From Sphingobium sp. YR768 (GTDB lineage Bacteria; Pseudomonadota; Alphaproteobacteria; Sphingomonadales; Sphingomonadaceae), in contig NZ_FOGE01000017.1 of assembly GCF_900111125.1 (NCBI RefSeq), forward strand, positions 1 to 64,000: a stretch of DNA of 64,000 nucleotides, in the 5' to 3' direction. This document shows positions 42,865-51,604 of this stretch, piece after piece. How positions within the stretch are numbered: position 1 is the first letter of the stretch; every line of letters starts with the position of its first letter. Under the pieces are notes generated by a model, which saw only the letters and a program-made list of their open reading frames with translations, was not told the DNA's origin and made no database searches. Both the position numbers and the translations under genes were made by a program.

Positions 42865-43104
42865 ATGCAAGACCCCTATCTTTACGTGACTCTGGCCGGG
42901 GCCAGCCTTGTCGGCCTCACCATCCTGACCCTCGCGGGCCTGCGCGGCTGGAATGGCTGGCTGGACCTCAAGCGCGCCGAACTGATCCGTTACGGCCAGA
43001 GCGAGGACAGCGGCCCACCCACCGCCGCCGCCCGGATCGAGGTCGCCGACCTCAAGGAACGCATCCGTAAGCTGGAAGCGATCGCAGCCGGCGTTGATCT
43101 GTAA
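42865..43104 (+). CDS. Small PspB-like membrane/coiled-coil protein 4
   Basis: The last gene of the psp operon encodes 79 residues with a membrane helix ('LYVTLAGASLVGLTILTLAG') and a basic stretch 'LKRAELIRYGQSED'. Its shortened C-terminal helix 'LKERIRKLEAIAAGVDL' aligns with the start of the PspB-type motif but lacks the Arg-Glu-Ile-Glu tail. It has the site GGGAGG upstream and is followed by inverted repeats rather than another gene. Function unknown. Confidence 0.8.
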   Translation: MQDPYLYVTLAGASLVGLTILTLAGLRGWNGWLDLKRAELIRYGQSEDSGPPTAAARIEVADLKERIRKLEAIAAGVDL

Positions 43105-43171
43105 GCAGTAACCCATCCGCTTGGGCTGGGCAAAGCCCTCCACCGGGCGGAACTTTTATACCGTTGCGTTT

Positions 43172-43230
43172 CCCCGCGTAGGCCGGGGTCCAGTCCCACG
43201 CTCTGAACTGGACCCCGGCCTGCGCCGGGG
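43172..43230. repeat. Long inverted repeat after the psp operon
   Basis: CCCCGCGTAGGCCGGGGTC and its imperfect complement (GACCCCGGCCTGCGCCGGGG) form arms that continue into CCAGT/ACTGG. They fold into one long stem and belong to the dispersed GC-rich palindrome family of this genome. The rest of the 254-base gap 43105-43358 holds no gene. Confidence 0.75.
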
Positions 43231-43301
43231 AACGTTCACATGATTTAGCGTCATGGGGCGTCCTGATATTGGCCCCCGCATACGCGCAGGGCCAGCGGAG
43301 G

Positions 43302-43338
43302 AAAAAAAGGGCGGGGTGACTGCTCACCACGCCCTTTA
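43302..43338 (-). terminator. Terminator of the pheST operon
   Basis: On the minus strand AAAGGGCGTGGTGA and TCACCCCGCCCTTTTTTT form a stem with one mismatch followed by a T run, 21 bases after the pheT stop. Confidence 0.88.
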
Positions 43339-43358
43339 TCTTGTCCAGCAATGCCGGT

Positions 43359-45776
43359 TCAGCCCCGCAAGCTGCCGCCCAGCTTCTGCGCCGCCTTGAC
43401 CACGGCCGCGCTGATCGCTTCCAGCTCTTCCTGCGAAAAGCTCTTCTCGCCGGGCTGCAACGTTACTTCGACCGCCAGCGACTTATAGCCATCCTCAACG
43501 CCCGGCCCGACAAAGATGTCGAACAGGCGCACGTCGACGATGTTCTTCTTGTCCGCCCCCTTCACGCCGCGCACCAGCGCATCGGCCTCGACCATGTCCG
43601 GCACGATGAAGGCGAAGTCGCGCTTCACCGCCTGCAACGCTGGCGGCGCATAGGGGGCACGCATGAAGCCGCTCTTGCGCTTGCCCGGAATCGCATCGAG
43701 GAAGATTTCGCCCGCGACCACCGTGCCCGACAGGCCGAACTGCTTGGCCAGCGACGGATGCAGTACGCCATATTCGGCCAGCACCACCTTCGGCCCCAGC
43801 CGCAGCGTGCCCGATTGCCCCGGATGATAGGCGGCCGACGCCTCCCCGAAATTCTGGAGATTGCCCACCGGCGCACCGGCGGCCGCCAGCAGTGCGATCA
43901 CCTCGGCCTTGGCATCGAACGCATCGAAGGCTTGCGCCTTGCCGCTCTGCCAGCCACGCGCGGTCTTCTCGCCCGCCAGCACGAAGCCCACGGTGGCCCG
44001 CTCGCCCTGCTTGAAATAGCGACGACCCAGTTCGAACAGGCGGATGCTGGTCGCGCTGCGATCGACATTGCGCTTGGTCGCCGACAGCAGGCCGGGCAGC
44101 AGCGAAGGCCGCATGACCTTCAGATCTTCGGAGATCGGATTGGCCAGCGTCCAGTCGCCCCCGCCCACGGCATCAGCTTCCTTTTCGGACAGGAAGGACC
44201 AGTTGATCGCTTCGGCCAGCCCGCGCGCAGCCGCCGTGCGCCGCACCCGGCGCTCCACCAGCTGTTCAGGCGTCGCGGTCGGGCGGGCGACGCCCGGCAC
44301 GCGCGGCAACGGGGTGGAGGGCACATGGTCCAGCCCCACGATGCGCACCACTTCCTCGACAATGTCGGGCCAGCCATCGACATCGCGCCGCCATGTCGGC
44401 ACGGTGATGGTCCAGCTTGCCGGCACGCTGACGGGCATCCCGTCCTGATATTCGACGCCGCCGCCCGACGCGACGACACCAAAGCCCAGGCTTTCCAGGA
44501 TGCGCTGCTGTTCATCAGCGGGCACGTCCACGCCGGCCAGCGACAGGCACTGGTCAGGGGCATAGGCGACGGTCTTCGGCGTCGCGGGCGGCGTCCCGGC
44601 GCGGGTCGCCTCGCTGGGCGTGCCTCCGCACAGGCTGACCACCAGGCTGGTCGCGATCGACAGGCCATCGTCCAGAAACGCCGGATCGACCCCACGCTCG
44701 AACCGGCCACGTGCGTCGCTGGTCAGGGTCAGCTTCTGCCCGGTCACCGCGATCCGCTCCGGCGTGAAATAGGCGCATTCGATCAGCACGTCGGTCGTGC
44801 CGTCCTGCGCGCCCGAATGCTCGCCGCCCATGATGCCGCCGATATCGTGCACCGCTTCATCGTCGGCGATGACGGTCATGCTCTCATCGATGGTGTAGGT
44901 CTTGCCGTTCAGCGCCAGCACCTGCTCGCCGGCCTTGCCCTTGCGCGCGACGAGGCCGCCCTTCAGCGTCGCCATGTCATAGACATGGAGCGGCCGGCCA
45001 AGGTCGATCATGATGTAATTGGTGATGTCGACCAAAGTGCTGATCGGCTTCTGTCCGATCGCCTTCAGGCGCTTGGCTATCCAGTCGGGCGACGCGCCAT
45101 TGGTCACGCCGCGCACGGTGCGCGCGAAGAAGGCGGGGCAGCCGTCCACATCGTCGGTGCGAACGTCCGGTCCCGGACCCACGCCGGCAATCTCCGGCAC
45201 GATGATGGCGTTCAGCGTGCCGAGGCCCGCCGCAGCCAGATCGCGCGCGATGCCGCGCACGCCCATACAGTCCTGCCGGTTCGGCGTGATGCTGACGTCG
45301 ATGACCGGATCGTTCAGCCCCGCCCAATTGGCATAGACCTGACCCACCGGCGCGCTTTCGGCCAGTTCGATGATCCCATCATGATCCTCGCCCAGCTCCA
45401 GTTCGCGGAAGCTGCACATCATGCCGTTGGATTCGACGCCGCGAATGGCGGTCTTCTTCAGCACCATGCCGTTGACCGGCACCACCGCGCCCTCGACCCC
45501 GAACACGCCGATCAGACCCGCCCGCGCATTGGGAGCGCCACACACGACCTGCAACGGAGTCCCGTCACCATGGTCGACGCTCAGCACCTGCAACTTGTCG
45601 GCCTGCGGATGACGCTCGGCGGTCAGCACCTTGGCGATCTTGAACGCGCCCAGCTTCTCCGCCGGATTCTCCACGCCCTCGACCTCAAGCCCGATGGCGT
45701 TCAAGGTCTTGAGAATGGTGGCCAGATCAGCGTCGGTATTGAGATGCGTCTTGAGCCAGCTCAGGGTGAACTTCAT
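43359..45776 (-). CDS. pheT: Phenylalanine-tRNA ligase beta subunit
   Basis: PheT forms the alpha2-beta2 synthetase with PheS and charges tRNA-Phe. From ATG 45776 the protein has 805 residues: '[20 protein letters not shown]', the tRNA-binding EMAP-like domain ('[20 protein letters not shown]', '[10 protein letters not shown]'), the B3/B4 editing region ('[20 protein letters not shown]'), B5, and the C-terminal anticodon-binding fold ending '[12 protein letters not shown]'. The start overlaps the pheS stop (ATGA). Confidence 0.98.
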   Translation of the reverse strand: MKFTLSWLKTHLNTDADLATILKTLNAIGLEVEGVENPAEKLGAFKIAKVLTAERHPQADKLQVLSVDHGDGTPLQVVCGAPNARAGLIGVFGVEGAVVPVNGMVLKKTAIRGVESNGMMCSFRELELGEDHDGIIELAESAPVGQVYANWAGLNDPVIDVSITPNRQDCMGVRGIARDLAAAGLGTLNAIIVPEIAGVGPGPDVRTDDVDGCPAFFARTVRGVTNGASPDWIAKRLKAIGQKPISTLVDITNYIMIDLGRPLHVYDMATLKGGLVARKGKAGEQVLALNGKTYTIDESMTVIADDEAVHDIGGIMGGEHSGAQDGTTDVLIECAYFTPERIAVTGQKLTLTSDARGRFERGVDPAFLDDGLSIATSLVVSLCGGTPSEATRAGTPPATPKTVAYAPDQCLSLAGVDVPADEQQRILESLGFGVVASGGGVEYQDGMPVSVPASWTITVPTWRRDVDGWPDIVEEVVRIVGLDHVPSTPLPRVPGVARPTATPEQLVERRVRRTAAARGLAEAINWSFLSEKEADAVGGGDWTLANPISEDLKVMRPSLLPGLLSATKRNVDRSATSIRLFELGRRYFKQGERATVGFVLAGEKTARGWQSGKAQAFDAFDAKAEVIALLAAAGAPVGNLQNFGEASAAYHPGQSGTLRLGPKVVLAEYGVLHPSLAKQFGLSGTVVAGEIFLDAIPGKRKSGFMRAPYAPPALQAVKRDFAFIVPDMVEADALVRGVKGADKKNIVDVRLFDIFVGPGVEDGYKSLAVEVTLQPGEKSFSQEELEAISAAVVKAAQKLGGSLRG

Positions 45777-46864
45777 GCGCCGACTCCTCCCGACAGCGTG
45801 GGCACGTCGAGTGCCGAGAATCCATAATGTTTCAGCCAGCGCAAATCGCCGTCGAAGAAGGCGCGCAGATCGTTCATGCCATATTTCAGCATGGCGAGGC
45901 GATCGACGCCGGTGCCGAAGGCAAAGCCCTGCCATTCGTCGGGATCCAGGCCGCACGCCTCGATCACGCGACGGTTGACCATACCGCTGCCCAGCACTTC
46001 CAGCCAGCCGCCGCCCGGCGCATCGCCGTCGCCGCCGATCACGCGCTGACCATTGGCCAGCGTATAGCCGACATCGACCTCGACAGACGGTTCGGTGAAG
46101 GGGAAATAGCTGGGGCGCAGGCGCAGGACGATATCCTCGCGCTCGAAAAACGCCTTGAGGAAGGTCTCCAACGTCCATTTCAGATGACCCAGGGTGATGC
46201 CCTTGTCGATCACCAGACCTTCGATCTGGTGGAACATCGGCGTGTGGGTCGCATCGGAGTCGCTGCGATAGACGCGGCCGGGCGCGATGATGCGGATCGG
46301 CGGCTCCTGCGTCATCATCGTGCGGATCTGCACCGGCGATGTGTGGGTGCGCAGCAGCATCTTCTTCTGTCCCTCTTCGTCGGGGAAGTAGAAGGTGTCG
46401 TGCATCGCCCGCGCCGGGTGCGTCTCGGGGATGTTGAGCGCGGTGAAATTATGCCAGTCGTCCTCGATCTCCGGTCCGGTCGCGACCGAGAAGCCCAGGT
46501 CGGCGAAGATTTCCGCGAGTTCGTCCATCACCTGCGAAACGGCGTGAACGCTGCCCTGCGGCCCCAGATCGGCCGGCAGGGTCATGTCGACCTTCTCCGA
46601 TGCCAGCTTGGCGTCCAGCGCAGCCTGCTCCAGCGCAGCCTTCTTCTCCGCCAGCGCAGCGGTGACGCTCTCGCGAAGATCCTGGATCGGCGGGCCCTTC
46701 TCCATCCGCTCGTCCGGTGACATGGGGCCAAGCGTCTTCAGAAGGCCGGTGACGACCCCGCTCTTGCCCAACGCCCCAACCCGCAGCGCCTCCAGCGCGT
46801 CGAGCGTGCCGGCGGCGGCGATGTCGGCGATCAGGCCGGCTTTCAATGCGCTAATTTCGGTCAT
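45773..46864 (-). CDS. pheS: Phenylalanine-tRNA ligase alpha subunit
   Basis: PheS is the catalytic subunit that activates phenylalanine. From ATG 46864 it has 363 residues, with an N-terminal coiled coil and class II motifs: '[20 protein letters not shown]', motif 2 '[20 protein letters not shown]' and motif 3 '[20 protein letters not shown]'. The substrate-binding '[14 protein letters not shown]' strand is present. A repeat copy lies just upstream (46879-46900) in the leader. Confidence 0.98.
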   Translation of the reverse strand: MTEISALKAGLIADIAAAGTLDALEALRVGALGKSGVVTGLLKTLGPMSPDERMEKGPPIQDLRESVTAALAEKKAALEQAALDAKLASEKVDMTLPADLGPQGSVHAVSQVMDELAEIFADLGFSVATGPEIEDDWHNFTALNIPETHPARAMHDTFYFPDEEGQKKMLLRTHTSPVQIRTMMTQEPPIRIIAPGRVYRSDSDATHTPMFHQIEGLVIDKGITLGHLKWTLETFLKAFFEREDIVLRLRPSYFPFTEPSVEVDVGYTLANGQRVIGGDGDAPGGGWLEVLGSGMVNRRVIEACGLDPDEWQGFAFGTGVDRLAMLKYGMNDLRAFFDGDLRWLKHYGFSALDVPTLSGGVGA

Positions 46865-46878
46865 TCTTTTCAAACCTT

Positions 46879-46900
46879 CGTCATTCCCGCGAAAGCGGGA
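46879..46900 (+). repeat. Palindromic repeat unit, left border of GIY-YIG module
   Basis: CGTCATTCCCGCGAAAGCGGGA is a full copy of the dispersed unit. An inverted, slightly diverged copy is at 47294-47314, on the other side of the GIY-YIG gene. A small hairpin CTGACC-TGCC-GGTCAG (46910-46925) follows it and overlaps the gene's stop codon. Confidence 0.8.
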
Positions 46901-46921
46901 ACCCATCTCCTGACCTGCCGG

Positions 46922-47248
46922 TCAGTCGCTACGTAAAGAGGACAAAGGCTCAAAGCCAAAGCCCAGCGCCAGATCATCCCAGTCAGGATTGCCAGCTTCG
47001 ATCAGCTCAATCTTCCACTGCCTGTTCCATTTCTTGATCCGCTTTTCCCGCAAGATAGCGCTGTCCATGCTGTCATGCGGTTCGAACCAGACCAGGCGCT
47101 TGACGCCGTAGTCTTTCGTGAAGCCTTCGATCAAGCCGTTTCGATGCTCGTAGAGGCGCTTTATGAGGTCAGCGATGACACCTGCGTAAAGTGTACCGTT
47201 TCTGCGGCTCGCAAGAATGTAAACGGTTGGGTTGATCTCGCGCGACAT
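46922..47248 (-). CDS. GIY-YIG nuclease family protein
   Basis: The 108-residue protein is a stand-alone GIY-YIG domain of the YhbQ/URI type. It starts 'MSREINPTVYILASRRNGTL', where the Tyr-Ile-Leu and 'LYAGVIADLIKRLYEHR' correspond to the GIY and YIG strands; the second is Tyr-Ala-Gly. The Arg and His helix and a later conserved glutamate in 'DSAILREKRIKKWNRQWK' complete the active site. It is flanked by hairpins and inverted copies of a dispersed repeat, suggesting a small mobile or repeat-associated unit placed beside pheS. Its cellular role is unknown. Confidence 0.88.
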   Translation of the reverse strand: MSREINPTVYILASRRNGTLYAGVIADLIKRLYEHRNGLIEGFTKDYGVKRLVWFEPHDSMDSAILREKRIKKWNRQWKIELIEAGNPDWDDLALGFGFEPLSSLRSD

Positions 47249-47265
47249 GGCTACCTCGGGAGATG

Positions 47266-47314
47266 TTTGACCGAGGCACGTGACTCGGTCAAACCCGCTT
47301 TCGCTGGAATGACG
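47266..47314 (-). repeat. Hairpin plus inverted repeat unit, right border of GIY-YIG module
   Basis: TTTGACCGAG and CTCGGTCAAA (47266-47293) form a perfect ten-base stem around GCACGTGA. It is followed by CCCGCTTTCGCTGGAATGACG (47294-47314), the reverse of the unit at 46879-46900 with one difference. Confidence 0.8.
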
Positions 47315-47323
47315 GCGGGGTGG

Positions 47324-47941
47324 TCAGGCGCGTGCGCCCAGCAACGCCCCGCCAAAGCCGATGAACATCAATCCTGTGCCACGGTTGAACAGCTTCTGCC
47401 GATTGACGGGCTCCAGCCAGCGGGCAAGGCGCAGGCCGCCCAGCGCATAGACGCCATACCAGAAGCTCTCGATCACCACGAAACTGACGATAAGGATCGC
47501 AAGCTGTAACCAGAAGGGGCGCTCCAAATCAATGAACTGGGGAAAGAGCGCAGCGGCGAAGATGATCAGCTTGGGATTGGCCAGCCCGGTCAACAGGCCG
47601 GTGCCATAAAGAGCCCGCGCCGATCGCGCGTTGGTCGCCCGCGCCTCGCTGCCGCCCACGGGCGCGCGCCAGGCCTTGATCCCCAGCCAGACCAGATAGG
47701 CGACACCGGCATAGCGCAACACGTCGAACAGGCGCGGCGAGGCCTTCAGCAACGCTCCAAGCCCCAGCGCAGAGGCGATCAGGCACAACAACACGGCGCT
47801 CATCAGCCCCGCCATCGTGGCCGTAGCCTTGCGCGGGCCATGGGCGATGCTCTGCGTCATCACATGCAACATGTTCGGACCCGGCGTGGCCGAGATCAGG
47901 AAAACCGCCGTAACGTACAACCACCAGAGATGCAGCGACAT
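47324..47941 (-). CDS. LysE/RhtB-family amino-acid exporter
   Basis: The 205-residue inner-membrane protein has about six helices and the family signature 'AVFLISATPGPNMLHVMTQS' near the N-terminus. 'GLMSAVLLCLIASALGLGAL' and 'GTGLLTGLANPKLIIFAAAL' follow, the latter with the conserved Asn-Pro-Lys. Such proteins export amino acids or derivatives. Cargo cannot be predicted. It stands between the GIY-YIG module and a repeat copy at 47978-48003. Confidence 0.92.
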   Translation of the reverse strand: MSLHLWWLYVTAVFLISATPGPNMLHVMTQSIAHGPRKATATMAGLMSAVLLCLIASALGLGALLKASPRLFDVLRYAGVAYLVWLGIKAWRAPVGGSEARATNARSARALYGTGLLTGLANPKLIIFAAALFPQFIDLERPFWLQLAILIVSFVVIESFWYGVYALGGLRLARWLEPVNRQKLFNRGTGLMFIGFGGALLGARA

Positions 47942-47977
47942 GGGATTGGCCCCCGATGTTCAGGCTCAACCAATCTC

Positions 47978-48003
47978 CGTTCGCCCTGAGCCTGTCGAAG
48001 GGC
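47978..48003. repeat. Dispersed repeat unit (CCCTGAGCCTGTCGAAGGG)
   Basis: CGTTCGCCCTGAGCCTGTCGAAGGG is a single copy of the unit that also ends the repeat at 10211-10303. It lies between the exporter gene and the rplT terminator. Confidence 0.7.
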
Positions 48004-48048
48004 GCGCGCTTGCCTCGAAAAGCAGAGCGCGAACGGAAAGAAAATCCG

Positions 48049-48090
48049 AAAAACAAAAAGGGCGCCGAAGGCATCTGCCCCGGCGCCCCT
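48049..48090 (-). terminator. Terminator of rpmI-rplT
   Basis: On the minus strand GGGGCGCCGG ... GGCGCCC is followed by TTTTTGTTTTT, 28 bases after the rplT stop. This is a classic intrinsic terminator. Confidence 0.88.
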
Positions 48091-48117
48091 TTCAAGACGA
48101 TCTTGCGATCAGTCCGC

Positions 48118-48480
48118 TCAGGCTGCGGGCAGCGCAGCCTTCGCCTGGGCGATGATGGCGCTAAACGCCTCGCCTTCGTGCATCGCAATGTCGGCCAGAA
48201 CCTTGCGGTCCAGCTGCACGCCGGCCAGCTTCAGGCCATGCATGAACTGCGAATAGGTCAGGCCTTCAGCGCGGACACCCGCGTTGATGCGCTGGATCCA
48301 CAGGCCACGGAAAGTGCGCTTCTTAACCTTACGGTCGCGATACGCATACTGGCCGGCCTTTTCGACAGCCTGACGGGCGACACGGATCGTATTCTTGCGA
48401 CGGCCATAATAGCCCTTCGCCTGATCTAGAATCCGCTTATGCTTCGCCTTCGTGGTTACACCACGCTTGACACGTGCCAT
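48118..48480 (-). CDS. rplT: 50S ribosomal protein L20
   Basis: L20 binds 23S rRNA early in assembly. The 120 residues are typical: '[20 protein letters not shown]', '[20 protein letters not shown]', '[20 protein letters not shown]'. It follows rpmI by 13 bases. Confidence 0.99.
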   Translation of the reverse strand: MARVKRGVTTKAKHKRILDQAKGYYGRRKNTIRVARQAVEKAGQYAYRDRKVKKRTFRGLWIQRINAGVRAEGLTYSQFMHGLKLAGVQLDRKVLADIAMHEGEAFSAIIAQAKAALPAA

Positions 48481-48493
48481 GGGTCAGGCCTCC

Positions 48494-48697
48494 TTACTTC
48501 AGGCCGTACGGCGCCCACAGGCGCACGTGACCGACATCCGAATCCGACAGCACGCTGGTGCCGCGGTTCTGGCGAATATATTTCGAGTTATGGCTGATCA
48601 GGCGGTGACGCTTGCCAGCGACGCCGTGCTTGACCTTGCCGGTAGCGGTGAACTTGAAGCGCTTCTTCACACCGCTCTTGGTCTTCATCTTGGGCAT
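48494..48697 (-). CDS. rpmI: 50S ribosomal protein L35
   Basis: L35 is 67 residues: '[20 protein letters not shown]', '[20 protein letters not shown]'. The common upstream partner infC is absent here. The 134-base gap to hisN (48698-48831) must therefore carry the promoter and contains an AAGGGCGGCCCTT palindrome at about 48777-48789. The final block '[16 protein letters not shown]' is usual for this group. Confidence 0.98.
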   Translation of the reverse strand: MPKMKTKSGVKKRFKFTATGKVKHGVAGKRHRLISHNSKYIRQNRGTSVLSDSDVGHVRLWAPYGLK

Positions 48698-48831
48698 TTT
48701 CGTCTCCTTGTTCAGCGCGACGATTACAGACAGCCACGGCAGCCCTAGTTAGCCGGGCGGTCTCACTGAATATCGCGAAGGGCGGCCCTTAGGGGGCTGC
48801 GCCGCAAAAGGCAAGCGATTCGGGGTCGTTT

Positions 48832-49656
48832 TCAATGGTGGTGATGATCATGCCCATGGTCGTCACCCGCGCCATGGATCGCTTCCAGCACATCCTCCAG
48901 CCGCGCCGGATCGCCCAGCGCCAGCACATGGCCTTCGCTGTCGGCGGTCAGCGGCTCGCCATTCCAGTCGCACATCAGGCCGCCCGCGCCCTCGACCACC
49001 GGCACCAGCGCCGCGAAATCATAGCTTTGCAGGCCCGATTCGATGACGATGTCCAGGAACCCGGACGCCAGCAGCCCATAATTATAGCAGTCCCCGCCAT
49101 AGACCGGCCCCTGCCGCGGCGACCCGCCCGAAACGGCGGCGACCAGCGCCAGATAATGGGGCACATCGCCATCGGCGAAGAGGTGCGGGCTGGTGGTGGC
49201 GATGCCCGCGCCCCCCAGCGCCTTGCAGGCCCGCGTGCGCACCGGCTTGCCGTTGAAGGTGGTCGGCTGCCCGCTCATCCCGGCCCAGCGTTCCTGCGCG
49301 ATCGGCTGGTCGATAATACCGATCGTCGGCCATCCCCCCTGCGTCAGTGCGATCAGCGTGCCGAAGATCGGCCGCCCGGCAATGAAGCTGCGTGTCCCGT
49401 CGATCGGATCGAGAATCCACACCCGCTCGGCATCGGTCCGCACCGATCCATATTCCTCGCCGATGATGCCGTCGTCGGGCCGTTCCTTTTCCAATATCGC
49501 GCGGATCGCCGCTTCGGCGGCACGGTCGGCCTCCGTCACCGGCGACTTGTCCGCCTTGATCTCCATGTCATAGCGCGCACGAAAAAAGGGGCGGATGGCG
49601 GCGCCAGCGGCGTCGGCAAGGCGGTTGGCAAGGGCCAGGTCATCGCGGGTCGTCAT
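48832..49656 (-). CDS. hisN: Inositol-monophosphatase-family phosphatase (histidinol-phosphatase HisN-like)
   Basis: This Mg2+-dependent phosphatase probably hydrolyses histidinol phosphate in histidine synthesis. The 274 residues include 'DKSPVTEADRAAEAAIRAIL', 'GIIGEEYGS', the metal motif 'WILDPIDGTRSFIAGRP' and 'GGDCYNYGLLASGFLDIVIE'. Later comes 'LQSYDFAALVPVVEGAGG', with the second Asp. The protein ends in a histidine-rich tail 'GDDHGHDHHHH' not required by the family, perhaps a metal-binding extension. Inositol or other phosphates are alternative substrates. Confidence 0.85.
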   Translation of the reverse strand: MTTRDDLALANRLADAAGAAIRPFFRARYDMEIKADKSPVTEADRAAEAAIRAILEKERPDDGIIGEEYGSVRTDAERVWILDPIDGTRSFIAGRPIFGTLIALTQGGWPTIGIIDQPIAQERWAGMSGQPTTFNGKPVRTRACKALGGAGIATTSPHLFADGDVPHYLALVAAVSGGSPRQGPVYGGDCYNYGLLASGFLDIVIESGLQSYDFAALVPVVEGAGGLMCDWNGEPLTADSEGHVLALGDPARLEDVLEAIHGAGDDHGHDHHHH

Positions 49657-49723
49657 GCCCCTTCGCCTAGCGGTTGCGCCGGCTTTGCGCTAGACTGGAG
49701 AATGTCCGGATAAGGAGAGGATC

Positions 49724-50152
49724 ATGCCCGGTTCGCCTGCCATTCCCTGCCTGCGCTATGCCGATGCGCCCGCCGCGATCGATTTTCTGTGCGACGCCTT
49801 CGGCTTCACCCGCCACGCCGTCTATCCGGACGATGCCGATCCGACCATCATCCACCACGCCCAACTGATATTGGGGAAGGGGATGGTGATGCTGGGCAGC
49901 GTCAAGGATATGGAGGACGAATCGCTCTATACCTGGTCCACCGCGCGCGATCTGGGCGGCGTCACGGCCTGCGTTTATGTCGTGTTGGCCGATCCTGACG
50001 CCCATTGCCTCCACGCCCGCAACGAAGGCGCCGTGGTGGTGGACGAACCGCATGATAATCCGGGCTATCCGGGCCGCGGCTACACGGCGCTCGATCCGGA
50101 GGGCAATGTCTGGAGTTTCGGCAGCTATGATCCCTGGTCTGATCCCGCTTAA
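49724..50152 (+). CDS. VOC-family (glyoxalase/bleomycin-resistance-like) protein
   Basis: The 142-residue protein has the beta-alpha-beta3 repeat of the vicinal-oxygen-chelate family. Its landmarks are 'IPCLRYADAPAAIDFLCDAF', 'HHAQLILGKGMVMLGS', 'ACVYVVLADPDAHCLHARNE' and 'GYTALDPEGNVWSFGSYDPW'. A His and a Glu suited to metal binding are present. AAGGAGAGG precedes ATG 49724. It is divergent from hisN. Substrate unknown. Confidence 0.88.
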   Translation: MPGSPAIPCLRYADAPAAIDFLCDAFGFTRHAVYPDDADPTIIHHAQLILGKGMVMLGSVKDMEDESLYTWSTARDLGGVTACVYVVLADPDAHCLHARNEGAVVVDEPHDNPGYPGRGYTALDPEGNVWSFGSYDPWSDPA

Positions 50153-50200
50153 GTCTTTGGCAACCTTGCCGTCCTAGCCTGCATCAGGAAAGGGATGATC

Positions 50201-50437
50201 ATGGCGCTGGTCGGCTGGATATTGAGCTTCATCGCATTGCTTGCGGGGCTGGCGCTGCGGCAGGACATGCCGATCGGCGGATCGGTAACGATTTCCAACC
50301 TGCTGATTATCTTCGCCCTATTGACCTGCCCGATGATCTGGCGCGACCTGCCGCTGGGCGTGTCGCGCGGCCAGCGCATCGTCACCGGTCTGGCGCTCGT
50401 CTTCGCCCTGCCGATCATCCTCTTCCCGACGCACTGA
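50201..50437 (+). CDS. Small two-helix membrane protein
   Basis: The 78-residue hypothetical protein has hydrophobic runs 'LVGWILSFIALLAGLAL', 'VTISNLLIIFALLTCPMI' and 'VTGLALVFALPIILFP'. ATG 50201 is preferred over 50195 because AGGAAAGGG then has normal spacing. I recognise no family. It may be co-transcribed with the VOC gene 48 bases upstream and converges on prs. Confidence 0.65.
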   Translation: MALVGWILSFIALLAGLALRQDMPIGGSVTISNLLIIFALLTCPMIWRDLPLGVSRGQRIVTGLALVFALPIILFPTH

Positions 50438-50451
50438 CCCCATAAACGACA

Positions 50452-50480
50452 ACGCCGGCCGAGCGAGGCTCGACCGGCGT
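50452..50480. terminator. Hairpin between convergent genes
   Basis: ACGCCGG (50452-50458) pairs with CCGGCGT (50474-50480), and an inner GAG/CTC pairing extends the stem. It lies between the small membrane protein and prs and probably ends both transcripts, although T runs are weak. Confidence 0.6.
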
Positions 50481-50538
50481 GTATCCCGTCTTGATCAAAG
50501 GAGCAGGCCGCAGAAAGGCGCTCAGCCCATGCGCCTGA

Positions 50539-51474
50539 TCAGTCGAACAGGCTCGAAACCGAGCTTTCGTCCGCGATGCGCTTGATCGCTTCGCCCAGCA
50601 ACGGGGCGATAGGCAAATGCCGGATGCGCTGGGCGCCGATAACCGCATCGGTGCCCTGGATCGAGTCGGTGATGACCAGTTCCAGCAATTCCGACGCTTC
50701 GACACGGGCGACTGCGCCGCCCGAGAGCACGCCATGGCTGACATAGGCGATGACGTCTTCGGCGCCCTGCGCCTTGAGCGCGGCGGCGGCGTTGCACAGC
50801 GTGCCGGCCGAATCGACGATATCGTCGATCAGGATGCAGAAGCGGCCCTTCACGTCGCCGATGATGTTCATCACTTCCGATTCGCCGGCGCGCTCACGGC
50901 GCTTGTCGACGATGGCGAGCGGGGCGTTGTCGAGTCGCTTGGCCAGCGCACGGGCGCGCACCACGCCGCCCACATCGGGCGACACCACCATGATATTCTT
51001 GTCACCAAAACGGGCCTGAATATCGGCCGACATCACCGGCGCACCGAACAGATTATCGGTCGGAATGTCGAAGAAGCCCTGGATCTGCCCCGCATGCAGG
51101 TCGACCGACAAGACGCGGTCGGCCCCAGCGGTGGTGATCAGGTTGGCGACCAGCTTGGCCGAGATCGGCGTGCGCGGGCCGGGCTTCCGGTCCTGCCGGG
51201 CATAGCCGAAATAGGGGACGACAGCCGTGATTCGCTTGGCCGACGCGCGCTTGAGCGCATCGATCATGATCAGCAATTCCATCAGATTGTCATTGGTCGG
51301 ATAGGCCGTCGACTGGATCACGAACACGTCCTCGCCGCGGACATTCTCATGAATTTCCACGAAAACTTCTTCGTCGGCGAAACGACGGACGCTGGCGTCG
51401 GTCAGGGGGATTTCGATATAGTCGGCGATGGCGGCCGCAAGCGGCTTGTTCGAATTGCCGGTCATGAGTTTCAT
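50539..51474 (-). CDS. prs: Ribose-phosphate pyrophosphokinase
   Basis: Prs makes PRPP from ribose 5-phosphate and ATP. From ATG 51474 it has 311 residues with '[20 protein letters not shown]', '[20 protein letters not shown]', the ATP-binding '[20 protein letters not shown]', '[20 protein letters not shown]' and the PRPP motif '[20 protein letters not shown]'. Longer upstream frames extend into the promoter region. It is divergent from nadE across 130 bases. Confidence 0.98.
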   Translation of the reverse strand: MKLMTGNSNKPLAAAIADYIEIPLTDASVRRFADEEVFVEIHENVRGEDVFVIQSTAYPTNDNLMELLIMIDALKRASAKRITAVVPYFGYARQDRKPGPRTPISAKLVANLITTAGADRVLSVDLHAGQIQGFFDIPTDNLFGAPVMSADIQARFGDKNIMVVSPDVGGVVRARALAKRLDNAPLAIVDKRRERAGESEVMNIIGDVKGRFCILIDDIVDSAGTLCNAAAALKAQGAEDVIAYVSHGVLSGGAVARVEASELLELVITDSIQGTDAVIGAQRIRHLPIAPLLGEAIKRIADESSVSSLFD

Positions 51475-51604
51475 GGCGAAAATCCCCAGGCTAATGGCGT
51501 GACGAATTGATGACGATGCGCGAAACGCGGCCCCTTTAGCGGCGCATGTCGCATGTGGAAAGGCGCTTTTGCGCCCTGCGACAAAATGGACTAGTGGCCA
51601 AACC

